A stretch of 64,000 nucleotides of DNA from Bostrychus sinensis (GCA_020698575.1 CM036250.1:29029500-29093499); one strand, 5' to 3'; shown: positions 44,842 through 55,962, counted from the first letter of the stretch. Made by a program: numbers and translations. Notes: generated by a model from the sequence alone, not told the origin.

Positions 44842-46926
44842 GTAGTGGCAGTAGTAACAGTAATAACAGCAGTAGTAGTGGCAGTAGTAACAGTAATAAC
44901 AGCAGCAGTAGTGGCAGTAGTAACAGTATTAACAGCAGTAGTAGTGGCAGTAGTAACAGTAATAACAGCAGTAGTAGTGGCAGTAGTAACAGTAATAACA
45001 GCAGTAATAGTGGCAGTAGTAACAGTAATAACAGCAGTAGTAGTGGCAGTAGTAACAGTAATAACAGCAGTAATAGTGGCAGTAGTAACAGTATTAACAG
45101 CAGTAGTAGTGGCAGTAGTAACAGTAATAACAGCAGTAGTAGTGGCAGTAGTAACAGTAATAACAGCAGTAGTAGTGGCAGTAGTAACAGTAATAACAGC
45201 AGTAGTAGTGGCAGTAGTAACAGTATTAACAGCAGTAGTAGTGGCAGTAGTAACAGTAATAACAGCAGTAGTAGTGGCAGTAGTAACAGTAATAACAGCA
45301 GTAGTAGTGGCAGTAGTAACAGTAATAACAGCAGTAGTAGTGGCAGTAGTAACAGTAATAACAGCAGCAGTAGTGGCAGTAGTAACAGTAATAACAGCAG
45401 TAGTAGTGGCAGTAGTAACAGTAATAACAGCAGCAGTAGTGGCAGTAGTAACAGTATTAACAGCAGTAGTAGTGGCAGTAGTAACAGTAATAACAGCAGT
45501 AGTAGTGGCAACAGTAATAACAGCAGCAGTAGTGGCAGTAGTAACAGTAATAACAGCAGTAATAGTGGCAGTAGTAACAGTAATAACAGCAGCAGTAGTG
45601 GCAGTAGTAACAGTAATAACAGCAGTAGTAGTGGCAGTAGTAACAGTAATAACAGCAGCAGTAGTGGCAGTAGTAACAGTATTAACAGCAGTAGTAGTGG
45701 CAGTAGTAACAGTAATAACAGCAGTAGTAGTGGCAGTAGTAACAGTAATAACAGCAGTAATAGTGGCAGTAGTAACAGTAATAACAGCAGTAGTAGTGGC
45801 AGTAGTAACAGTAATAACAGCAGTAATAGTGGCAGTAGTAACAGTATTAACAGCAGTAGTAGTGGCAGTAGTAACAGTAATAACAGCAGTAGTAGTGGCA
45901 GTAGTAACAGTAATAACAGCAGTAGTAGTGGCAGTAGTAACAGTAATAACAGCAGTAGTAGTGGCAGTAGTAACAGTATTAACAGCAGTAGTAGTGGCAG
46001 TAGTAACAGTAATAACAGCAGTAGTAGTGGCAGTAGTAACAGTAATAACAGCAGTAGTAGTGGCAGTAGTAACAGTAATAACAGCAGTAGTAGTGGCAGT
46101 AGTAACAGTAATAACAGCAGCAGTAGTGGCAGTAGTAACAGTAATAACAGCAGTAGTAGTGGCAGTAGTAACAGTAATAACAGCAGCAGTAGTGGCAGTA
46201 GTAACAGTATTAACAGCAGTAGTAGTGGCAGTAGTAACAGTAATAACAGCAGTAGTAGTGGCAACAGTAATAACAGCAGCAGTAGTGGCAGTAGTAACAG
46301 TAATAACAGCAGTAATAGTGGCAGTAGTAACAGTATTAACAGCAGTAGTAGTGGCAGTAGTAACTAATAACAGCAGTAGTAGTGGCAGTAGTAACAGTAA
46401 TAACAGCAGTAGTAGTGGCAGTAGTAACAGTAATAACAGCAGTAGTAGTGGCAGTAGTAACAGTAATAACAGCAGTAGTAGTGGCAGTAGTAACAGTATT
46501 AACAGCAGTAGTAGTGGCAGTAGTAACAGTAATAACAGCAGCAGTAGTGGTAGTAGTAACAGTAATAACAGCAGTAGTAGTGGCAGTAGTAACAGTAATA
46601 ACAGCAGTAGTAGTGGCAGTAGTAACAGTAATAACAGCAGTAGTAGTGGCAGTAGTAACAGTAATAACATCAGTAGTAGTGGCAGTAGTAACAGTATTAT
46701 TTGCAGTAGTAGTGGCAGTAGTAACAGTAATAACAGCAGTAGTAGTGGTAGTAGTAACAGTAATAACAGCAGTAGTAGTGGCAGTAGTAACAGTAATAAC
46801 AGCAGTAGTAGTGGCAGTAGTAACAGTAATAACAGCAGTAGTAGTGGCAGTAGTAACTGTAATAACAGCAGTAGTAGTGGCAGTAGTAACTGTAATAACA
46901 GCAGTAGTGGTAGTAGTAGTAGTAGT
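44842..46926 (+). repeat. RRY minisatellite array 5, right part, with 753-bp higher-order repeat
   Basis: Continuation of the array after the hAT element. Two independent variants, GGCAACAG (45510 and 46263) and TAATAGTGGC in the same context (45071 and 45824), recur exactly 753 bases apart, showing a higher-order duplication of about 22-23 units. A 3-base loss near 46365 shifts the open frames. It ends in a short AGT run before module R. Confidence 0.95.
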
Positions 46927-47654
46927 TAAAAAACAGTTTTAAATCAGTACACTTCATACATTTACATTGGTTTATATTGCAATCTAAAAAACTAATTTCA
47001 TTGGCTCACACTGAGTCATGTGACCCAGGGCTGTTCCATCATCGGTCCGTTGCCTAGTGATGCTTTATTACATCACCAAATTCAGTTCTGAAGGTTTAAG
47101 TCTGAGTTTGGACCAACTTCTCTTCACTTTTAAATCTTCCACTGAAGATTTCACAGCATTTTCTCACTGCTCCTGAATTTCACTTTTTTTTTCACAGATT
47201 TTGAAAGCTGTTACTTAAGAATTTCTGTATTTGCTTCCTGTTTGTCCTGACTTTCCTTGAAAATTTCTACAAGAATATTTAGCATTTAGACCAGTACACC
47301 AGGTAAATTTAATTTTATCCAAAGTGACCAATAAGAAAGGAAAAGTGGTTTACATGCTTAGGAGGATTTGTAGAATTAGCTGTTGGTAATTTGGAGAAAA
47401 GCTATAGTTATTTCAATGCATACTGGTTTCTTTTCCTTTTGTACCTTACTTTTGCTCTGCACATAAAAGCAACTGGAGTCAGTGAACGGGTGAAAAATGC
47501 TTTCTTGATACTTGTGGACCAGAGTTTTGGAGGAAACAGCTGCAAGTTATTTGTATCTATTGCCAAACCAAAGCCCAAGGCTTCTTCAAGTCATAATCAA
47601 GCCAACTTCTTCATTGATCTCCTTGTTAGGAATTTGCTGCAGAGCTGTCCAGCT

Positions 47655-47693
<39 letters not shown>

Positions 47694-49033
47694 GTCTGTT
47701 AAGCATTGGTTGAGCCAAGACTATTACCAACCACAGGTTAAGGATTCCTTCAAATATTGTTTACTTTTACATTGGTCATCTTGTTGCAATGGTGTCCAGC
47801 CACCATTTTGATTTGTTTTTCTATTCTAGCTTGTTTTTTGTCGAGAACTGGTCCTGGTTGTTTAGCTTAGATGGTGTTCCAACTTTTGCAAGAAAGCTAA
47901 TTCTGCAAAAGCAACTAGAATCAGTGAGTGAGTGAAAAATGCTTTCTTGATACTTGTGGACCAGAGTTTTGGAGGAAACAGCTGCAAGTTATTTGTATCT
48001 ATTGCCAAACCAAAGCCCAAAGTTTCTTCATGTCATCATCAAGCCAACTTCTTCATTGATCTCCTTGTTAGGAATTTGTTGCAGAGTTTTCCGGCCGCCA
48101 TTTTGCCTTTTTTTTTTTTTTTTTTTGGTTGATGAGCCAAGACTATTACCAGCCACAGGTTATGGATTCCTTTAAGTATTGTTTACTTTTACATTGGTCG
48201 TCTTGTTGCAATGGTGTCCAGCCACCATTTTGATTTGTTTTAATTTTGATTTGTTGTTTTTTTTTATGATTGTAGTTAAGTTTTATTTATTAGTCTGATT
48301 GTTTTTGTTTATTTGATGTTCCTCAGTTTTGAGGTGATGTTTGAGTTTGTGTGCTGGACAGTGTGTGTTTTCCTTTTCTCTTGCAAGTTTCTGTATTATT
48401 TTCTCAAACTCAACTCTTGGTAATGTACTGTTCTAAGGCTTTTAGGTTGGAAGATCTTTAAAAAGAGCTGCTGGGAAGCAAAGAGATGGGACCCCAAAAC
48501 AGCAGTGGGCTGTTAGAAGTTAGAAGAAGAAGTTAGAAGATGTTCCAACTTTTGCATGAAGGCTAATTCTGCAAAAGCACCTGGAGTCAGTGAACGGGTG
48601 AAAAATGCTTTCTTGATACTTGTGGACCACAGTTTTGGAGGAAACAGCTGCAAGTTATTTGTATCTTTTGCCAAACCAAAGCCCAAGGTTTCTTCAAGTC
48701 ATCATCAAGCCAACTTCTTCATTGATCTCTTTGTTAGGAATTTGTTTTTGCAGTGCTTTCCAGTTGCCATTTTTGGCACTTTTTTATTTAACAGGTTTTG
48801 TTTCTTTGGAAGACAGCTGTAGTGCAAATATGACAAGCTACTAGTCTTTTTTTCTAACCTGGTCAGTTTGTATTTTACACTTTGAAATCTTTCACCAAAG
48901 ATTTCACACTGCTTCCAATCTGCTTCTGAATTTCTCCAACTACCAACAGATTCAACACAAGACCAGATTTTACTCATTTTACATCAATTTTGCCAAAGAT
49001 TTTGAAAGCATTTTCTTGCGGATTTCAATTCAT
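46927..49033 (+). repeat. Module R copy 9 and three block C / D units, right end of array
   Basis: R (ATTGG at 47000, donor-like site after 47302) has an internal deletion near 47175. Block C follows at 47470, then a T tract (about 47659-47689) and a partial block D, block C at 47912, another D (48126-48575) and block C at 48578 in a truncated 909-type unit. Homology to the array stops at 49033, within the segment that in other copies reads AATTCATTTTC. Confidence 0.83.
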
Positions 49034-49119
49034 CTACAGCACTATCCTTCTCTCTACATTCTTCATATTCACAGTAACTCTAACACAGTAACACAGTCCA
49101 GGTATATTTTTTCAGGTAT

Positions 49120-49660
49120 TGTCTGCTCTCATCCTCATTGCTGAGGCCGAGGGTCATGGATGTCTCCACTAGCTTCCTCCACTGACTACTTTGTCTCGCC
49201 AAGGCTGTGTACTTCCAAAGAGATTTTTTTGTCCATTCTTTGATGTCATCACTCCGGCATCTTCTTTGTCTCCTTCTCGTCCATCTCCCATCAGTTCGAC
49301 CTGCCAGGATGTGGGTGCAGAGGTTTTGGGCCCTGTTGATATGGCCAAATTATTGTACTTCACATTTCCGCACAGTCGGGACTATCTGACACTCTGTCCC
49401 CATCATCTCCAGGACTGACTCATTTGTTCTGTGACTAGTCCAGGAGATTCTCAGAATGTGTCACACGAGGTCTCCAAGGCTGACAATCTGTTGATATCAG
49501 CTTCATGTAGGGTCCATGCCTCACAGCCGTACAGCGCCACAGGCCACACCAACGTCCTCAGGAGTTTCAACTTGGTGCTCCTGCAAAAAGCTTGATTCTT
49601 CCACAAGATGTTTAGAGACCTCAAGGTTGCTCATGCTGCCCCTATGAACTTGCTCGAATG
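49120..49660 (-). pseudogene. LINE reverse transcriptase C-terminus relic
   Basis: Minus-strand translation gives recognisable pieces of a non-LTR retrotransposon C-terminus, including LYGCEAWTL and further on ARQSSQWRKLVETSMTLGLS, broken by stops and frame changes. It lies just beyond the array edge. The family within the LINEs is not determined. Confidence 0.6.
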
Positions 49661-49820
49661 AATCTCCTCAGCATTTGATGTTGAACTGCACTGGCTCCCT
49701 GGTGGCTTTTTCTGCTGATTTCAAGCTGGAACTCAATAAAAACCTTCTTTCAGGTAGTTCTCCACAAAAGATGCACTGTCTTCTCTCATCCCATTCCATT
49801 TATGCAGGCATGGTGTACAC

Positions 49821-49975
49821 ATTCATATTAATAGCACCAATTTACATCAAAGTCACGGTGAGTAATTTCTTGACGTTGTAAAGTGACGTGGGAGTGTGTT
49901 AATGGCTGAATGCTAATTCACTCAATTACTTATTTATGACTCACAAGTGTTTTTATTTACTGTTTATATGGGATC
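49821..49975 (+). repeat. Dispersed duplicate, copy 1
   Basis: Begins near ATTCATATTAATAGCACC and runs to TTTTATTTACTGTTTATA. Related at roughly 80 percent by eye to 51622-51775. Identity unknown; could be an old interspersed element. Confidence 0.65.
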
Positions 49976-50689
49976 ACACTTCTTGTGAGAGAGAGGGGCA
50001 CCCATGGTAGAGACCAATAGGCATCATCCTAAAAGCGAACCCACTCAAAGCCACAAACAAACTGGTCTTTTGCAGTAAACACACTTAAAGGGGAACAATG
50101 TAACTTTTCTTTTACCTAGAGAGCTCTGTGGATGTATTGGGAATGTTAACACACACACTTCTACTTCTAGTTATCCACATCCCTGCTTACATGACAGATA
50201 CAGCATCCTGAATTTACTCCCTGTTTGTTTTGTTGTCTGTCACTCACCAGGACAGAGGACAGACAGTTCTCCGACAGCTGTCAGACAGAGATATGACGTT
50301 AGCATGCTTCATCAATCAAGGAGGATAACTGGATTTCTCAAAACTGGATACAAGGTTTTCAAGCATCAACAGCATCATCAGCATTTACTGGGCCCCAAGA
50401 AGCACATTTGTTAAGTCTATACATCCACATATAACACTTTTAGATTATAAAAAATGCACTGTAATGTCCTAGAGTCGGCTAATCAGTGTCAGAAAAAAAT
50501 GTGATGTTTGATTTTGTTCATAACTAAAATTTATAAGCATTAAGTAAATATTGTGAAGAAATTATGAATATGAATACATTTGAAATATTTTTTAATCATG
50601 AAAAAAGCTTGTTGTAAAATGGAGCCATGCCTGCTGTGTAAATTATAGTCCAGACTGTACATAAACCATTAATACTGTCTATAGTTAAA
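49976..50689. other. No gene seen
   Basis: AT-rich sequence without convincing open frames. A short AAAGGGGAACAATGTAAC near 50088 is MITE-end-like but has no visible partner. Confidence 0.5.
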
Positions 50690-50766
50690 AATTCTCAAAG
50701 GGGCCCCCTCCTGTTTTGGGCCCCAGTGCAATTGCTCTGGCTGCACTGCCTGATGTTACACCCCTG
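50690..50766. mobile_element. Possible hAT end
   Basis: GGGCCCC-rich stretch closing with TGTTACACCCCTG, which looks like the right terminus of a hAT-type element. No clear left end or target duplication was found. Confidence 0.35.
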
Positions 50767-51059
50767 CTATGTATATTTACACCAGCTTAACACACTATAT
50801 CCTTTTCAATCTTACTGGAATAGCCACTTTACCAATAAAATCTGCTGCCACCATTGATTAAATATTGACAAGACATAAAGACAAACAGCTAATTGGTGCG
50901 TTCCTTATTTAAAACCCCTTGATTGCATTCATGTAATTGGCTAAAGCTTGCCATTGTGGGCTGAAAATACTCATTTCATACTTATTACAGTATGTGTAAA
51001 TTTCTTTTGTCCAGGTTTATTACCTCTGAGTTCTGTATACAAGTTACCATTCCCAACCC

Positions 51060-51420
51060 TGACTCTCTTTCTTCTACTTAAGTTTATTAAATCACATAGC
51101 TAATGCAGCGTGCTCATTAAAATCAGCCCAAAGTGGATTGTGTGTAATGTCTCTGCTCCATAATTCACTTCTCTCTCCAGTGGCTTGCTCTCACAACTCC
51201 AGACTAACGAATCTTTTCCTCCTCTCTAATAACCAGTGCAGCCTTGTTAATCTCTGGCCCCGCGCCGCAATGCATTCTGGCCCTGTGGGGTTTGGGAGAT
51301 GTCTGTAATTGTTTCTCATTTTGTGGCTGTTTTAATGTCCCATCCTCAGTGTAATTGATCTGCTAAAAAACTAATTGCCTTACAAATCAATGGCTATGTA
51401 AATAACTCTTGTCCAAATCA
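51060..51420. other. Candidate conserved non-coding segment
   Basis: Non-repetitive, no long open frame, with several TAATTG/CAATTA-type homeodomain core words (near 51310, 51352 and 51371) and balanced composition. It looks unlike its repeat-rich surroundings. This is a composition-based guess only; cross-species alignment would decide. Confidence 0.2.
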
Positions 51421-51621
51421 ATTTACGATGGATGGTATTAACAGCATAGGACATAAATATAGCATATCCCAGCTACTTTGGGCCTGAGGTGGGGTGAAGC
51501 TTAGACAGTAATTAGTTAGTTGCATCGTTATGGGTTCATTTAGACCAATTTGTCTATGCCTGCGTGTCTTTGAACGGTAAAAGAAAGCCAGAGCAGTCTT
51601 TTTTTTTTTTTCCATATTCAT

Positions 51622-51775
51622 TCATATTAATAGCACCAATTTATAACAAAGTCCTGGTGAGTCATTGCTTGATGTTGGAAACTGATGTGGGAGTGTGCTA
51701 ATGGCTCAATGCAGCTAATGTCGTCAGTTGCTTTTATATGACTCATAAGTGTGTTTATTTACTGTTTATACATGA
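51622..51775 (+). repeat. Dispersed duplicate, copy 2
   Basis: Diverged copy of 49821-49975 in the same orientation, 1.8 kb away. It follows a poly-T run at about 51599-51611. Confidence 0.65.
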
Positions 51776-51916
51776 GCCTACCACAGTGTTTGAAAATATT
51801 AACACTGTCAGAGTGTATCTGGTCTTCTACACAGTAAATTGTCAGGTTAAAGTCTGCTGAACCAATAGAAGTTAGTTTCAGGTCTAACTCCTCCTTCCAA
51901 GGAGAATATAAACCAT

Positions 51917-52010
51917 CTCTCTTATCAGTTTAATTTCAGAGTTGAGTAAGCCTCTTGGATAAGAGCTGAAACGTTTTCAACTTTAAAAACCAAGCCCAGA
52001 TGACTGCTTA
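51917..52010 (+). repeat. Partial relative of the intron foldback element
   Basis: Contains AAGCCTCTTGGATAAGAG, GAAACGTTTTCAACTTTAAA and CCCAGATGAC, matching the loop and right arm of 41439-41583. The left arm is missing or unrecognisable. Confidence 0.65.
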
Positions 52011-53321
52011 TTAACCCTTTTTTTGCGACATATAGCATTAAGTTTACTCTCTACTCTACTGTTATGTGAACAGTGGTACACATGATCAGATGCCTTTGAG
52101 ATAAAAAGGACTAAATTTTAATGCACTCGCTCTTATTATGCTTGAAAACTTTACTTCTTTGAATGTCACTTTAGTGAACATTGTAGGTGTGACAATGAAA
52201 GCAGATTAATCAGTAATCAAACACAATTTCAAAAAGGTCTAAATGGTGTTTGTACTAAAAAAAAAAAAAAGAAAGAAAAGAAAATGCACAGTCACACAGT
52301 CATATGTCTCACTGTTCCTTTGCCTCATGATTGGACCATGACTGCTGTAGGCAGGACCATGCCTGCTGACACACTTGCTGGGGCCTGGGGTAAGAACGCT
52401 TCACATGGGCCCATTATAATAGATGATATAAGAACGAAATAAAGGACCATTTCTGGACGCCCTCTTACCCTGAGGCCTGCAACAACCGACCCCTTTTATT
52501 TTTCTGTGTTCATTGACCAGAGACAACAAATATGTGATTCTTTAAAAAAAAAAAAAATGTGGAAGTTTAACCATAACCCTACTCTAACCCCAAACCCTAA
52601 ATCTTAGAAATATGGGAACAAAATTGGGCCTGTGAAAGCTGACCCCCAGTCACACATGTCTACCAGTTTGGCCCCATTGTGCCAGCCCACACCCTAAAAA
52701 CGAGTTCAGTTTCCATCTGATGCCTTCCACTTCAGCATATGGCCCATGAATCATCTGGTTTCACTAACACCTGGTTGCTTGTCCCGTCCAGCCCTTATCC
52801 ATTTGTCCTTCTGTGCTCCTTTCAAACATGTCCCAGCTCTAAATGAGCCATCAGATGTGATTGAAGACATCTTGTTAAATGCGTCTCTTTATGACTGTGA
52901 CTTTACAATCCCCAAACCCCATAAAGACAGACCAGATGTTCCTCTCGTAAACAGAACTGTGATAATATGGTCCTTTAATGAGCGACACTCGTCCGTCCAT
53001 CTGTTGGCAGCAGATATCACAGTCTCGGCAAGAAGCTTTTCAGCTGGCATCGTCAGACACAACTCAGCTGTTCCACTCACGTCTTAAAGGGACTTTTGTA
53101 GGAAGTTTGTGATTTTTATTTTTTATATATTATTGCTCACAGTGTCCTGAAACACTTAAAGCCTTTTCATTTCAGTCTGAAGTATTTAACGCAGGCTGGA
53201 TTAGAGAAACTAATATTAAGTTTGTAGTAGGGATGCCCAACGAGACACTTGAAAAGAGAAGTGCACATCTGTATCAACCTAATTCACGGCAAAGTATTAT
53301 TTGTTATAATACTTTGGACTG
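52011..53321. other. No gene seen
   Basis: Poly-A stretch near 52257-52271 and assorted AT-rich sequence. An open frame of 113 codons at 52746-53087 has no recognisable domain and a composition like the surrounding DNA; I do not call it a gene. Confidence 0.45.
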
Positions 53322-53505
53322 ACGCTCTGTGGTATAGCTCAATCTGGAGAACATGCAGCATTTATTCTGTAGATCTGCATGGGTTTGAGACAAAACTCTG
53401 AACATTTACAGAATGTCTTTCCCTCCTCTCCCTCGTAATTTGCTGTCACTACTCTTCTTTACTGAGTCAACTAACAAAACCTAAAAAATAAGGGGAAAAA
53501 AAAAC
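53322..53505 (+). mobile_element. tRNA-derived SINE relic
   Basis: Head resembles a tRNA: GGTATAGCTCAATCTGG is box-A-like and GGGTTTGAGAC is box-B-like. The body contains TCTTTCCCTCCTCTCCCTC and GCTGTCACTACTCTTC, as in common fish tRNA-SINEs (recalled), and ends in an A-rich tail near 53500. Confidence 0.55.
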
Positions 53506-53614
53506 TTTTTAACATAACTAGCTTAATATGTAGGAGTTACCGTGGAGAAGTTGAATTGAATTAATAGCTTAGTGACAGAGTGTGTTTTCTAGCACTAGCT
53601 CCATCTGCTTACAC

Positions 53615-55195
53615 CAGGGGCCAGTATTTCAAACATAATCCCACAGGATTAATCCCGGTGGGTTGGATTAAACCCTGATCTGATCCTAAATTGGGTATTT
53701 CAAACCAGATTTGATCCTGGAGATTCAGATTCAGATTTCCAATCCTGCCTCATTTCTCTGAAACCTAATGACATAAACTACAAAACAGTCACATATATCT
53801 GCTGCTTAACAGTTTATGACATCAAGAAAAAAAGGTGTTCCTTAAAAGGGTTAGATGGATTTTGTCATACTTTTACAGTGACAAAAAACATGCTCATATA
53901 ATTCCATTTCAACTCAAATTAATTCAAAATATTTTCATAAACAATAAAAAAATACAGTAAATTAATCACTTAACTGTTTTTCAAGCAGCTGAATTCTTAA
54001 CCTTAGCATGAGCTTGAGCATGGTTAATTTTATTTGTTCATTAGTGAGGACGATCTGTTCCCACCTTTAGTATTTTTTCATAGACATGGTCTTGTTCATT
54101 ACGCCTCTTACAGAGATGTTGTGGTGGTGTAGCTGGTGGTATCCTCACCTCCCCAGAGACCAGGCCAAAGATCTGACTGGTGCAGGCCTCTTCTGTCAGG
54201 CTCAACAGGGATGAGGCTGCCCACATCTGCGCCAACGGACCCTCCAACCACCACCAACCACTCACTCACACCAGCTTCCTGGTATTTCCCCAGCGGTCTC
54301 CCATCCAGGTACTGACCAGGCCCTACCCTGCTTAGCTTCCAAGTTCTGACAGGATCGGGCATCCACAAGGCGGCATGGCATTTTAGAAATGTAAAACTTA
54401 AAAACTCCTAATTAGCATAAATCCACAGCAGCATTCAGTGTGGCTGTGTTAATGCTGCTAACTGTCCAGAGCAGAGACAGAGCTGCTGTCGGTGAGTCTC
54501 AGAATATTTATCACAGCCTGTTCTGTGTGGATTACAGCAGTGTTTCATGTTTAAACCTCTGAGTTTGTGAGTCAGAGATGATTCTGGAGTCTGTGGAGTT
54601 AGTACAGAGCTCTTTATTAAACAGAGCTGTAGCTTCTCTATATGGAGTGATTTCAGGTTATTTCTGTACATTGTAATGTTAAAAAGATCAATAACATTAG
54701 CACTGCAGTGGAGGATAAGGTGTGCTTATTGTAATCAATTTTCTGGGTGTTGTAGTTTTTTTATTAAAGAGCTGTAGGCCATTGTAACTTCCCTGGTTGT
54801 TTCCGCCACTGGGTTAGGAAGGTCAGATCCTCCAAACACTGCTGAAGCTCCTTTCCTTCCTGCAGTAGGAGTCTTACTGTTGACCTCATGACGTAGCTTT
54901 CAGAGGTTAAGGAACAGGAGGTAGGAGCAGGGGGTAGGAGGTACAATTTAAGGAATTCAGGTTCAGCTCTTGTTTCAGTGAAATGCCCCGCCTGACGTCC
55001 TGTTTCCTGTCTGTGATCCTGTGGGCAGGACGGATTTGGAAATCTCTATCTGTGGGGATCAGGATCAGTTTGATCCCATCCAGCAACGTTTTGAAATACT
55101 GGGATCGACAGCTTTAATCTATGGATCAGAATAGGGGGATTTAGAAATGCCGTTAATTTTGATCTGGATTCCAAGTTTTGAATTACTGGTCCCAG
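53615..55195. mobile_element. Old non-autonomous DNA transposon relic with nested SINE
   Basis: Left end CAGGGGCCAGTATTTCAAA and right end TTTGAATTACTGGTCCCAG are inverted matches at 16 of 19 bases. Subterminal GGATTAAACCCTGATC and GATCAGGATCAG words recur near both ends. A 5S-derived SINE lies inside. The superfamily is not determined (hAT- or ISL2EU-like); no clear target duplication is seen. Confidence 0.5.
54100..54380 (-). mobile_element. 5S rRNA-derived SINE
   Basis: Read on the minus strand, the head (about 54379 down to 54265) matches the 3' two-thirds of 5S rRNA, including GGAAGCTAAGCAGGGT (box A region) and TGGATGGGAGACCGC (box C region). These are the Pol III internal promoter. 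A non-5S body follows, with GGTTGGTGGTGG and GGCGCAGATGTGGGCAGCC, a motif common in fish SINEs. Not a functional 5S gene, since the 5' end is altered and the body is fused. Confidence 0.75.
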
Positions 55196-55499
55196 GGGTC
55201 TCCAACCAGTAGCTCACAAGCTACCGGTAACTCTCAACCACTTTCCAAGTGGCTCCCCAAAGGCTTTATGAACCCTACATAAGATAAGTACTGATAAGTC
55301 ATGATATCAACAGCAAGTATGACCACCGCTAAGTGGCTAAAAACATACAGTTTTTTTAAGAAAATTAGGAGACAGAGTTTTGTTTCACAAACGTAAACGG
55401 TAAGTGTATGTGTCTGATCTAAGGTGCAAGACATAAAAAATGCACATGTAACTAAATTTGTTATTTTTTTATTTATTTAATGTGAGATGTGGGCACTGA

Positions 55500-55725
55500 C
55501 ATAGGCCCTGTTTCACAAAGAAGGTTGAAATAACTCAAAGTTCAACTCTTAACTGAAGTTATCCTATTCAGATCAAGCCAACTCGGACTTTTCTGTTTCA
55601 GAAAACAGTTTTGGAGTTTAGTCAGACAACTTTGAGTTTATTAACCTTGAGTTTAGCTGAGGGGAGAAGCCATTATCAACGGTCAAGAAAATAGGATTCA
55701 CTACAGCAACAGTAAACCAGAGGAG
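55500..55725 (+). mobile_element. Harbinger/ISL2EU-like terminal fragment
   Basis: GGCCCTGTTTCACAAAG followed by several AACTC(A/T)(A/G)AGTT words is a pattern I know from fish PIF-Harbinger or ISL2EU elements (recalled, not checked). The right end is not visible. Confidence 0.4.
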
Positions 55726-55962
55726 GCAGCCATTTTAAAGGAAAAGGATCTTATGTGACTATGGAGAGGTTATATTCACTTTATCATAAAAAGAGTGATG
55801 TAGAGCACAGGTTTTGGTTTCATTAATAATTAGTTGGACACAAATACAAGAACACACGACACTATTAATATACTTGCAGTATAAAGTAAGCATAAAAAAT
55901 ATTTTTCAATTTTTCATGAAAGTAATATTGCACACTGCCCTTTTTGTCTAATCTCAGTAAAC

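Noticed and set aside
4129..46942. Very long open frames on both strands (up to about 1050 codons) encoding Val/Ala/Thr/Ile, Leu/Pro, Thr-rich or Tyr/Cys-rich repeats
   Set aside because: They follow from the RRY triplet composition, overlap each other in several frames, and most lack a plausible start or conserved end. Not treated as genes.
6089..48822. Block C frames (NAFLILVDQSFGGNSCKLF) as a gene family
   Set aside because: One-base indels shift the frame between copies and starts differ; no known domain recognised.
1..49033. Centromeric or telomeric satellite
   Set aside because: Units are long, complex and transposon-bearing, with no telomere repeat and no evidence for centromere function in the sequence.
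52746..53087. 113-codon open frame
   Set aside because: No domain, no splice context, composition like surroundings.
54265..54379. Functional 5S rRNA gene
   Set aside because: The 5' end is altered, substitutions occur and the sequence is fused to a SINE body.
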